From positions 1-10,325 of the forward strand of contig JAITPU010000080.1 in the NCBI GenBank assembly GCA_031289235.1: 10,325 bases of DNA, written 5' to 3'. The DNA comes from Eubacteriales Family XIII. Incertae Sedis bacterium (GTDB lineage Bacteria; Bacillota; Clostridia; Peptostreptococcales; Anaerovoracaceae). Positions 1-6,669 of the stretch are shown here, one piece after another (position 1 is the stretch's first letter; every line of letters begins with the position of its first letter). The position numbers and the translations under genes were made by a program. The notes under the pieces were generated by a model that worked only from the letters and a program-made list of their open reading frames with translations, ran no database searches and had not been told where the DNA came from.

Positions 1-41
1 AATTGACCGCGAGTCATTTTAAAGTATTCACGGCCGCTTTT

Positions 42-953
42 TCAATTACCAATAAGCTTAGCCACTTCCTCCGCGAAATTTTCCGATCTTTTTTCGATGC
101 CCTCGCCTACTTCGTAGCGTATCATTTCCACGACTTTGATTGATTTTCCCAGATCTTTCGCGGCTTGTTCAATATACTGCTTCACCGTGATTTCGTTGCT
201 CTTCACAAATTTTTGTTCCAAAAGACATACTTCCCTCAGTTCTTTCTTCAGCCTTCCCGCCACCACCTTTTCCACGAGATCGGCGGGTTTGCCTTCGTTA
301 AGCGCCTGCTGAACCAAGATTTTCTTTTCCGATTTTATATACTCCGGATCAATCTGCGATTCATCTATAAACCCCGGGTTCATCGACGCCACCTGCATGG
401 CGATATCCTTTCCGACGCTAAAGACATCTTCATAAGAAGCTTCTGTTTCCAGACCGACGATCACGCCGATTTTTCCGCCGCCGTGGAGATAGCCCACATG
501 GACGACGTCCTTCTCCGACTTCCACAACCTTCTGACGTTGAGGTTTTCGCCTATTTTCGCGATCAGGGCGTTGATGGCGTCCTTTAACGCGCCTTCATTT
601 TTAAAATCCGCCGCCAAGAAGGAATCCAAATCCGTCCACGAGGTTTCCAGCGCCATGGAGGACAGGGTTTCTACGAAACGAATAAATTCCTCGTTTTTCG
701 CCACGAAATCCGTTTCGGAATTGACCTCAATGATCGCGCCTTTTCTGTGATCTGATGAAAACGCGACGCGCACAAGACCTTCCGACGCGACCCTTCCCGC
801 TTTTTTAGCGGCTTTGACCAGCCCTTTTTCCCGCAAAGCCTCGGCGGCCCGATCCATATCTCCATCGCTTTCCAGCAGAACATTTTTACAATCCATCATA
901 CCCGCGCCTGTTATTCTGCGCAGCTCTTTTACTAACGCCGCGGTTACAGCCAT
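42..953 (-). CDS. tsf: Translation elongation factor EF-Ts
   Basis: Guanine-nucleotide exchange factor for EF-Tu in the cytoplasm. It displaces GDP from EF-Tu so that EF-Tu can be recharged with GTP and aminoacyl-tRNA. The 303-residue product has the N-terminal UBA-like module (about residues 4-43, with the family hallmark TGAGMMDCK at 15-23). It also has the conserved TDFVAKNEEF segment at 81-90 that contacts EF-Tu, followed by two core subdomains and a C-terminal helical tail ending in EGIEKR..NFAEEVAKLIGN. The length matches full-length EF-Ts rather than the shortened forms. The ATG at 953 is chosen because GAGGAGGT sits 6 nt upstream; an in-frame ATG at 971 would add six residues and has no comparable site. 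It follows rpsB on the same strand after 150 bp, the usual order. Nothing looks broken. Confidence 0.97.
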   Translation of the reverse strand: MAVTAALVKELRRITGAGMMDCKNVLLESDGDMDRAAEALREKGLVKAAKKAGRVASEGLVRVAFSSDHRKGAIIEVNSETDFVAKNEEFIRFVETLSSMALETSWTDLDSFLAADFKNEGALKDAINALIAKIGENLNVRRLWKSEKDVVHVGYLHGGGKIGVIVGLETEASYEDVFSVGKDIAMQVASMNPGFIDESQIDPEYIKSEKKILVQQALNEGKPADLVEKVVAGRLKKELREVCLLEQKFVKSNEITVKQYIEQAAKDLGKSIKVVEMIRYEVGEGIEKRSENFAEEVAKLIGN

Positions 954-1103
954 TTTCTTACCTCCTCGCAATCGTATCCAATCTATACTTAAATATTTCG
1001 CGCGACTGCTATTAAACTAAGCTTATTTATTACCGATTTTATTGACTAACAGTCAGTAATTAGCATTATCAATCTTTCTACCTATATCCGCGCCCATCGC
1101 GGA
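954..1103 (-). other. rpsB-tsf spacer with two hairpins
   Basis: This 150-bp gap between the rpsB stop and the tsf start contains two inverted repeats. The first has a 7-bp perfect stem (ATCCGCG / CGCGGAT, loop of 5) at 1086-1104, beginning inside the rpsB stop codon. The second, at 1039-1059, has a core stem TGACT / AGTCA with a 3-nt loop and further AT pairs outside one imperfect pair. Neither is followed by a T-run on the minus strand, so neither looks like a complete intrinsic terminator. They could be mRNA processing, stability or attenuation elements that set the S2 to EF-Ts ratio; that role is inference. I see no clear separate promoter for tsf. Confidence 0.5.
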
Positions 1104-1913
1104 TTACAACTCAGGCGCGGCTTCGCCCGGCTGTTCTGCCGCGTCCGCGTTTTCCACGGCCGTCTCTTCAACGACCGCCGCTTCTCCGTCAGCGTAATAT
1201 TCAAAATTCTCCTCGCCTTCGTCGAAGCTCTCGCCCTGTCTTGACTCAATGACCGCGTCCGCGACGCAAGCCGTGATGAGCCTGACTGAGCGAACCGCGT
1301 CGTCATTCGCCGGGATGACATAATCCACATCGTCCGGGTCGCAGTTGGTATCTACGATGCCGACGATTGGAATGCCGAGTATTCTGGCTTCCTTGACCGC
1401 GATCCTTTCCTTCTTGGGATCCACGATGAAAAGCGCCGCGGGCATACCTTTCATCTCTTTGATGCCACCCAGAAACTTTTCCAAACGCTCCTCCTGCAGC
1501 TTCAGTTTGATGACTTCTTTCTTCGTCAGAGCGTCGAATACCCCGTCCGCTTCCATGCTTTTAATCTCATAAAGCCTTTTGATGCGTTCCGCGATAGTCT
1601 TGTAGTTGGTGAGCATGCCGCCCAGCCATCTCTCATTGACGAAGTACATGCCGCAACGCCTCGCTTCGTTCTCCACGGCGGCCTGCGCCTGTTTCTTCGT
1701 GCCGACGAAGAGCACCGGCTTTCCACTTTCGCCGACCTCCCTCATGAACGCATAGGCTTCGTCTATTTTCCGCACGGTCTTCTGCAGATCTATTATATGA
1801 ACGCCATTGCGCTCCGCAAAGATGTACGGCGCCATCTTGGGATTCCATCTTCTCGTCTGATGCCCAAAATGCACGCCCGCTTCCAGCAATTGTTTGATTG
1901 AAATAACTGACAT
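1104..1913 (-). CDS. rpsB: 30S ribosomal protein S2 (uS2)
   Basis: Component of the small ribosomal subunit, bound late on the 30S body-head junction and needed for S1 binding in species that have S1. The 269-residue product carries both S2 family signatures. They are the N-terminal GVHFGHQTRRWNPKM stretch (residues 13-27) and the segment beginning PIVGIVDTNCDPDDVDYVIP (182-201), which continues into ANDDA. The coiled-coil region (about 103-155) lies between them. The C-terminus carries an acidic, alanine-rich tail of about 40 residues (from about 228), a variable extension often seen in this family. The ATG at 1913 is chosen because GGGAGGAAG lies just upstream. The reading frame stays open to 1976, but that extension runs through the structured leader and is not S2-like. 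First gene of the rpsB-tsf operon. Confidence 0.97.
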   Translation of the reverse strand: MSVISIKQLLEAGVHFGHQTRRWNPKMAPYIFAERNGVHIIDLQKTVRKIDEAYAFMREVGESGKPVLFVGTKKQAQAAVENEARRCGMYFVNERWLGGMLTNYKTIAERIKRLYEIKSMEADGVFDALTKKEVIKLKLQEERLEKFLGGIKEMKGMPAALFIVDPKKERIAVKEARILGIPIVGIVDTNCDPDDVDYVIPANDDAVRSVRLITACVADAVIESRQGESFDEGEENFEYYADGEAAVVEETAVENADAAEQPGEAAPEL

Positions 1914-2020
1914 AATCTTCCTCCCGGTTGTTTCCTCCGCCGGACTTCTAAAAGGCAGACAACCGCGACGCGGCACCAGTCTGCTGCAAATCCGGCGTGT
2001 GAATTTGTTAAATAAACAGC
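1914..2020 (-). promoter_or_regulatory. Structured 5' leader of rpsB (candidate autoregulatory RNA)
   Basis: The predicted rpsB transcript has a leader of about 107 nt. Reading the minus strand, three nested helices can form. P1 pairs CGCCGGA (1991-1997) with TCCGGCG (1938-1944), 7 bp. P2 pairs GCAGAC (1979-1984) with GTCTGC (1955-1960), 6 bp. P3 pairs CCGC (1970-1973) with GCGG (1963-1966) around a 3-nt loop. The 3' strand of P1 leads directly into GGAGG-like sequences ahead of the rpsB ribosome binding site, so folding could affect translation. S2 autoregulation of rpsB through its leader is known in E. coli. That this leader acts similarly is inference, and I do not recognise it as a named RNA family. 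Confidence 0.45.
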
Positions 2021-2034
2021 AAGACTAATATACT
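2005..2034 (+). promoter_or_regulatory. Possible plus-strand sigma70-type promoter overlapping the rpsB promoter
   Basis: TTGTTA (2005-2010), an 18-bp spacer and TATACT (2029-2034) form a plausible -35/-10 pair on the plus strand. Its -10 overlaps the -10 of the divergent rpsB promoter (2027-2032), so the two would compete for RNA polymerase. Transcription from about 2041 would run into the terminator at 2100-2123 and give an RNA of about 80 nt, or read through to the symporter. The AT-rich, semi-palindromic nature of the -10 region makes a chance match possible. Confidence 0.35.
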
Positions 2035-2055
2035 ATATACGCCCGCTGAATGCAA
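2027..2055 (-). promoter_or_regulatory. Promoter of the rpsB-tsf operon
   Basis: On the minus strand, TTGCAT (2050-2055) and TATATT (2027-2032) are separated by exactly 17 bp, a good sigma70/sigmaA-type promoter. The start point would lie near 2020. It points at rpsB and is the best candidate for the operon's main promoter. Confidence 0.65.
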
Positions 2056-2099
2056 GAAAAAATTGACCGCGCCCCGCTGTAACACAATCGTAATAATTC

Positions 2100-2123
2100 C
2101 CGCCTTTACAGAGGCGGTTTTTT
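2100..2123 (+). terminator. Intrinsic terminator, plus strand, no gene before it
   Basis: A 6-bp GC-rich stem (CCGCCT at 2100-2105 with AGGCGG at 2112-2117, loop TTACAG) is followed directly by six Ts and more AT, a typical Rho-independent terminator on the plus strand. No plus-strand gene lies upstream in the window, since rpsB runs the other way. It therefore ends either a short RNA from the promoter near 2005-2034 or acts as a leader attenuator for the symporter. The minus strand has no T-run after the hairpin. Confidence 0.7.
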
Positions 2124-2133
2124 ATTATATGAT
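2105..2133 (+). promoter_or_regulatory. Probable promoter of the symporter gene
   Basis: TTTACA (2105-2110), 17 bp and TATGAT (2128-2133) each match the sigma70 consensus at five of six bases on the plus strand. The -35 lies in the stem-loop of the terminator at 2100-2123. Transcription would begin near 2140, giving a leader of about 107 nt. That leader holds two small hairpins: GAACCG/CGGTTC at 2150-2165 and CCTGA/TCAGG at 2179-2193. Confidence 0.5.
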
Positions 2134-2246
2134 TTTTAGCGTAGGTTTTGAACCGATAGCGGTTCTGCGGCGCATGTTCCTGACGCGTTCAGGGCGGCGG
2201 CAGTCCGGCGGTTTAAATGTAGTTTTGTAGGAACGAGGTGAATAAA

Positions 2247-3764
2247 ATGACTCAGACACAAATCGTTGCGGTCATCGCAATGCTCGTGTTCGTCGCTGTC
2301 ATGCTCTTCGTGGGCGTGATAAGCGCGCGTAAAGCGAACACGGTTGAAGGATTTTTACTTGGCGGCAGAAGTATGGGAGCGTGGCTCTCGGCCTTTTCTT
2401 ATGGCACTTCATACTTTTCGGCCGTCATTTTTATTGGCTACGCGGGCATGTTCGGCTGGAGTATCGGTCTCGCGAGCATATGGATCGGCATAGGCAACGC
2501 CGTATTGGGCTGTCTGCTGGCCTGGATCGTGCTCGCGAAGCCCACGCGCCGCATGACTCGCCGGCTGAGCGCGAGAACCATGCCGGAATTTTTCAGCGGC
2601 AGATACCAGTCAAAAGCGATGAAAATATATGCGGCCGTGATCATATTCATTTTTCTCGTGCCATACGCCGCCAGCGTTTACAAAGGGCTGGGAACGCTGT
2701 TCAGCGCTATCTTTTCCGGAGCTTCTCCCATCATATGCATGGCTATCGTCGCGGTCATGACGGCCGCTTATCTGGTGTTGGGCGGATATGTAGCAACAGC
2801 TTTGAACGACCTTGTTCAGGGCATTGTGATGATAGTCGGCATTATAGCCATGACCTTGATCCTTGTAAATCAGCCCGAAGTCGGCGGTTTCGCGGCCGTC
2901 GCCGGCAAGCTGGCCGCTATTGATCCGCAGCTCACCGATATCGTGGGAGGGTCAAAGGCCCGCGGACTGGCGATGAACATACTGCTGACCAGCTTCGGAG
3001 TCTGGGGTATGCCGCAAATGATCCACAAATACTACGCCGTCAAGGATGAAAGCAGCATCAAAATCGCTACTATAGTATCTACATTCTTTGCTCTGATCAT
3101 CGGATGTGGCGCTTACTTTACCGGCTCTCTCTCTCGCTTGTTTTTACCGGCTGCAGAATCGGGAACGCCCGATGTGGCGGGCGGATACGACAGCGTAATT
3201 CCCAATCTGCTCTTGACAGCACTGACCGACAGTCTGTTTTCGATTATCGTCCTAAGCGTCATAATGCTTCTGCTGCTCTCAGCGTCCATGTCTACGCTGT
3301 CAGCCATAGTTCTTTCCTCAAGTTCCGCGATTTCCGTGGATTTGGTACAGGAGATCCATCCTCAAATCCGTCCGAAACGGCAGCTCACGCTGACCCGCGT
3401 TCTGTGCCTGATCTTCATCGCGCTGTCTTTCATGTTCGCCACGATGAACATCTCTTTTATCGTGAACCTCATGTCATTTTCCTGGGGCGTCGTCGCGGGT
3501 TCGTTTATAGGTCCGCTGCTTTGGGGGCTTTACTACAAAAAGACGACAAAGGCCGGCGCGTGGGCGGGAATGCTTTCAGGCGTGATCGTCGTCGCCGCTC
3601 TCATCGTCTTCAACACGGCGACTTCCGGGTTTGAGGCGGCTAAAGCTCTCGCTCCTCAGATGGGAGTGACCGCCATGCTCGTTTCCTGCATAGCGGTTCC
3701 CCTTTTCAGCCTTCGCACGAAAGCATTCGACAGCGCGCACATCGACGCGATATTCAAAGGATAA
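2247..3764 (+). CDS. Sodium:solute symporter (SSS family), substrate unknown
   Basis: Integral membrane transporter of about 505 residues that should couple uptake of an organic solute to the sodium gradient. It is hydrophobic throughout with about 13 predictable membrane helices, the usual LeuT-fold size and topology for SSS proteins. Family features include FLLGGRSMGAW (36-46) entering the second helix, the MPEFFSGRY loop (112-120) and GGYVATALNDLVQG in mid-protein. MSTLSA at about 348-353 is where Ser/Thr residues coordinate sodium in PutP and vSGLT. It resembles the PutP/PanF part of the family, but substrate cannot be read from sequence. The ATG at 2247 follows GAGGTG by 6 nt; the in-frame GTG at 2238 lies inside that ribosome binding site. 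It is the only complete plus-strand gene here, and its stop abuts the convergent ctp stop. Confidence 0.92.
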   Translation: MTQTQIVAVIAMLVFVAVMLFVGVISARKANTVEGFLLGGRSMGAWLSAFSYGTSYFSAVIFIGYAGMFGWSIGLASIWIGIGNAVLGCLLAWIVLAKPTRRMTRRLSARTMPEFFSGRYQSKAMKIYAAVIIFIFLVPYAASVYKGLGTLFSAIFSGASPIICMAIVAVMTAAYLVLGGYVATALNDLVQGIVMIVGIIAMTLILVNQPEVGGFAAVAGKLAAIDPQLTDIVGGSKARGLAMNILLTSFGVWGMPQMIHKYYAVKDESSIKIATIVSTFFALIIGCGAYFTGSLSRLFLPAAESGTPDVAGGYDSVIPNLLLTALTDSLFSIIVLSVIMLLLLSASMSTLSAIVLSSSSAISVDLVQEIHPQIRPKRQLTLTRVLCLIFIALSFMFATMNISFIVNLMSFSWGVVAGSFIGPLLWGLYYKKTTKAGAWAGMLSGVIVVAALIVFNTATSGFEAAKALAPQMGVTAMLVSCIAVPLFSLRTKAFDSAHIDAIFKG

Positions 3765-4973
3765 TCATAATCCGCCAGCGTTTGACGCGTCCTGGCTCAG
3801 CAATTCCACCGCCTTATTCAACTGGACGTCGCCCCCTTCGATAGAATTTTCCACAACATAGTCGGGGGTGACTCCAACTCCCTGCACGACCGCGCCGCCC
3901 GGCCTCACATACTGCGCCACGGTGATGCGCGCGCCGTCACCGTCCGAAAATTGCTCTAATTTCTGAATGATTCCCTTTCCTATCGTAACCGCGCCAATCA
4001 AAACACCGCCTTTGTTGTCCTGCACCGCGCCGGCCAATATTTCCGAGGTGCTCGCGCTTGCCCCGTTGACCAAAATCACGTAAGGCAGACCCGTCCTTCC
4101 GTCGGACGTTTTGTAAACTTCTTCACTTCCGTCCTTATACTTCGCCGTGGCGACCGTCCCTCCGTCCAGCAGCATATCGGCGATTTCGACCCCCTTGTCA
4201 ACCATGCCGCCGGGGTTATTTCTCAAATCAATCACCAATCCACGCGGATTTGCCTCTTCCATCTTTGTCAGCTCCGCGCGAAAATCTTCCGCGGTGTGGG
4301 AGGCAAAGGAAAGAATCCTGATATAAGCTAAATTGCTTCCCTCTATCATGGACGAAACGACGGAAGGCAAAATTACGCCCGCCCTGATCAATTTTCTCTC
4401 AAAGATCTCCTCCGCTCGCTGAACGCGCACTTCTACTTCCGTTCCTTCTTGGCCGCGCAGATGATCCACCGCTTCGGAAACCGCCTCTCCTTTATAGGAT
4501 TTTCCGTCGATGGACAGGAAAATATCTCCCGCTTGCAAGCCCGCGCTTTCCGCCGCGCTGCCGGAGAGTACCTCTACCGCGACGAGATTCCCTTCCTCAT
4601 CACTTCCGAGTACCGCTCCGATCCCGTAAAACTCTCCGTCCATTTCCTCATGCATCTTCGTGAATTCGGATTCCGTGTAATATACCGTGTACGGATCGCC
4701 GACTCCCCCGAAAAGCCCCTTATACGTCCCTTCTTCCAGCGTTTTTGCGTCTATCGGAAGATAGTAATTGTCATTTACATAATTTTCCAGATCCTTTAAT
4801 TTGGCATAATTCGCCTTCAGACCCACGTATTCATCATATTCCTGCTTCGTCACCGGAGGGCCCGTATCCGTCCAGGCTCTGAAAATCGCGGCCGCCGCCG
4901 CCGGGATTATCGCGCCCGTTAAAATCGCGACAACTAAAAGGAAGAGGAAATTCCTCTTCTTGATTGCAAACAT
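3765..4973 (-). CDS. S41 family C-terminal processing protease (CtpA/CtpB-like) with PDZ domain
   Basis: Secreted or membrane-anchored serine protease that should cleave exported proteins near their C-termini. The 402-residue product has an N-terminal hydrophobic segment (about 8-30) serving as signal or anchor and a helical cap region (about 42-110). A PDZ domain follows (about 114-195, GIGAVLG.. to AGDIFLSIDG), then the S41 catalytic core. By alignment of the SASTSE and GKGIIQ motifs with Prc/CtpB, the catalytic residues are Ser308, Lys333 and Gln337. RNNPGGMVDKG (251-261) and GVGVTPDYVV (365-374) are also typical. The usual Glu in the GE..GKG motif is Ala (GAVTIGKG). The ATG at 4973 has AAGAGGT just upstream; the open frame further up overlaps recJ and encodes no secretion signal. 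It lies 44 nt after recJ, probably cotranscribed. Confidence 0.93.
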   Translation of the reverse strand: MFAIKKRNFLFLLVVAILTGAIIPAAAAAIFRAWTDTGPPVTKQEYDEYVGLKANYAKLKDLENYVNDNYYLPIDAKTLEEGTYKGLFGGVGDPYTVYYTESEFTKMHEEMDGEFYGIGAVLGSDEEGNLVAVEVLSGSAAESAGLQAGDIFLSIDGKSYKGEAVSEAVDHLRGQEGTEVEVRVQRAEEIFERKLIRAGVILPSVVSSMIEGSNLAYIRILSFASHTAEDFRAELTKMEEANPRGLVIDLRNNPGGMVDKGVEIADMLLDGGTVATAKYKDGSEEVYKTSDGRTGLPYVILVNGASASTSEILAGAVQDNKGGVLIGAVTIGKGIIQKLEQFSDGDGARITVAQYVRPGGAVVQGVGVTPDYVVENSIEGGDVQLNKAVELLSQDASNAGGL

Positions 4974-5017
4974 ACTAACCTCTTTTCTGCCGCCGATCTT
5001 ATCGCCGCCGGGTAGCC

Positions 5018-6667
5018 TCACGCGCTTCTGATGCTTTTCACCAGAAACCGCACGCGTTCTTTTCCGTTCCACCTGTCCAGAGATGGGCTGCCGTCTAAGT
5101 GCAAACTGTTTCCGTTTATCAAAATCTCTTTATATTCCTGCGCATATCCGAAGAACACACAGTCCAGCCTGCCGTCCGCCTGAAACCGCGCATATTGCCC
5201 CTGTTCGCCCATGAACGCGACGTCCGCGATCTCGACATCCTCCAACGTAAATACCGGTTCTTCATTTTCATTCCCAAAGGGTTCCAGACGGCTGAGATCA
5301 CGGAGCAATTCCTTCGTGAACGCGCCTGCCGTCAGTACGCCGTCAGTACGCCGTCCGGCATCAAAAATGCCGGGATCAGACGCGGCGATCTCCCGCATAC
5401 CACGGATCACGCCTTCCCTGAACTCCTCTTCGTATTCTGATTCCATTAGAAAACCGCAGGCCATTTCATGCCCGCCGAATTTCTCGAACATATGTTTGCA
5501 AGCGCTTAAAAGCTTATGCAGATCAATTCCTTCTATGCTCCTGCCGCTGCCTTTTAAATAAGAACGTTCCGGCCTGCCCCCCTTGCTTTCCGCCAGAATC
5601 AACGCAGGTTTGCCATAATATTCCCTAAGTTTGCCCGCGACGATTCCCGCGATGCCTTCGTGGGCGTCTCCCGCGTTTACCACCAAAATCGGGGCGTCCT
5701 TGCAGCGCTCTTCAACGATCTTTCTGCAGCGCTGGAACACTTCCTCCTGTATCTGCTTTCGCCTCGCGTTCCGCTCGCACAGTATATCCGCCAAAGCCTC
5801 AATCCGTCCGGCGTCATCTGAAAGCAGAAGTTCCACCACGATTCCCGCGTCTCCCATACGGCCCGCGGCGTTTATATGCGGAACGATAAGATACGCTATG
5901 TTTTCCGAAGTGATTTCCCCCAGCCGCAGCCCCACCTTGTCTATGAGCCGCGCAAGCCCCGGACGCCCCCCGCGGTTGACGGCCCTCAGCCCGTATTTGG
6001 TCAGCGTTCTGTTCTCATTCAGCATCGGGACTATATCGCCGATCGTGGCGACAGCTACCAGATCCAGCAATTCCGTCAAAACCCGTTTAGGCAAATTGAG
6101 CTTCCTCTGTACGCCCTGCATCAGCTTGAACGCGACGCCGCACCCCGAAAGAAAGGCCCACGGATAGGATTCGCCCGGCTTTTTCGGATTTATGAGAAGG
6201 CAGCGGGGAAGATTTTCGTCTGTATTGTGATGATCCGTAATCAGAATCTCAAGGCCGATTTCTTTCGCGTATTCCACTTCTTCACGCGAAACGCTGCCGC
6301 AGTCTACGGTTACGACCACCTCCCCGCCCCGGTCCGCTATTCGCCGCAGAGCGTCCTTGTTGAGTCCGTACCCTTCGTCAAAACGCGAAGGTATATACCA
6401 GCTCAGTTTCTCGCTCAGCCCTGAAAGACCCTGAACCAGAAGCGCGGCGGCGGCGATCCCGTCGGCGTCATAGTCGCCGTAAACGCAGATTTTCTTTTGC
6501 CTGTTCACGGCAGACAATATGAAATCCACCCCCTCTTCCATATGGGAAAGAAGGAATGGATCATAAGTGAGTCTGGGTTTCTCAGAAAAAAATTCCTCAA
6601 TATCCGACGCTTCTATTATTCCCCTGCGTCTCAGCAGATCCGCGACTATCGCGCTTTCTCCCGCCAT
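5018..6667 (-). CDS. recJ: Single-stranded-DNA-specific 5'-3' exonuclease RecJ
   Basis: Cytoplasmic DHH-family nuclease that degrades 5'-ended single-stranded DNA with two divalent metals in recombination, mismatch and base-excision repair. The 549-residue protein shows the DHH domain motifs in order: GDYDADG (64-70), VDCGS (121-125), DHH (145-147), SGCGVAFKL (174-182) and PHINAAGRMGDA (263-274). The DHHA1 domain has GSGRS (373-377) and GGHEMACGF (398-406). The RecJ OB-fold starts near LEPFGNENEEPVF (461-473). The N-terminus is shorter than in many RecJ proteins. The ATG at 6667 lies 2 nt after the M23 gene's TAA and has no good ribosome binding site, so translation is probably coupled to that gene. 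An out-of-frame 11-bp tandem repeat lies around residues 439-447. Placement between two envelope genes is unusual. Confidence 0.95.
   Translation of the reverse strand: MAGESAIVADLLRRRGIIEASDIEEFFSEKPRLTYDPFLLSHMEEGVDFILSAVNRQKKICVYGDYDADGIAAAALLVQGLSGLSEKLSWYIPSRFDEGYGLNKDALRRIADRGGEVVVTVDCGSVSREEVEYAKEIGLEILITDHHNTDENLPRCLLINPKKPGESYPWAFLSGCGVAFKLMQGVQRKLNLPKRVLTELLDLVAVATIGDIVPMLNENRTLTKYGLRAVNRGGRPGLARLIDKVGLRLGEITSENIAYLIVPHINAAGRMGDAGIVVELLLSDDAGRIEALADILCERNARRKQIQEEVFQRCRKIVEERCKDAPILVVNAGDAHEGIAGIVAGKLREYYGKPALILAESKGGRPERSYLKGSGRSIEGIDLHKLLSACKHMFEKFGGHEMACGFLMESEYEEEFREGVIRGMREIAASDPGIFDAGRRTDGVLTAGAFTKELLRDLSRLEPFGNENEEPVFTLEDVEIADVAFMGEQGQYARFQADGRLDCVFFGYAQEYKEILINGNSLHLDGSPSLDRWNGKERVRFLVKSIRSA
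5328..5354. repeat. 11-bp tandem repeat inside recJ (about 2.5 perfect copies)
   Basis: GCCGTCAGTAC occurs twice in direct succession (5328-5338 and 5339-5349), followed by GCCGT (5350-5354): 27 bp with a perfect 11-bp period. The unit is not a multiple of three. Gain or loss of one copy would frameshift recJ between the DHHA1 domain and the OB-fold. The present copy number keeps the frame, since TDG.LTA..FT.EL downstream matches the family. Confidence 0.85.
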
Positions 6668-6669
6668 AT

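Noticed and set aside
1..17. Possible start of another minus-strand gene after tsf (ATG at 17)
   Set aside because: Only five codons are visible and no ribosome binding site precedes it, so a gene cannot be supported, even though pyrH often follows tsf.
2061..2071. AATTGACCGCG also found at positions 1-11, suggesting a shared element
   Set aside because: An 11-bp repeat is expected by chance several times in 10 kb, and the flanks do not match.
2050..2082. Ten-codon leader peptide (MQEKIDRAPL) before the plus-strand terminator
   Set aside because: It has no ribosome binding site, starts only about 9 nt after the predicted transcript start, and shows no run of regulatory codons.
3765..5072. 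Longer N-terminus for the S41 protease starting at 5072
   Set aside because: The extra 33 residues are basic and non-hydrophobic, overlap the end of recJ, and would bury the signal segment; the ATG at 4973 has a good ribosome binding site.
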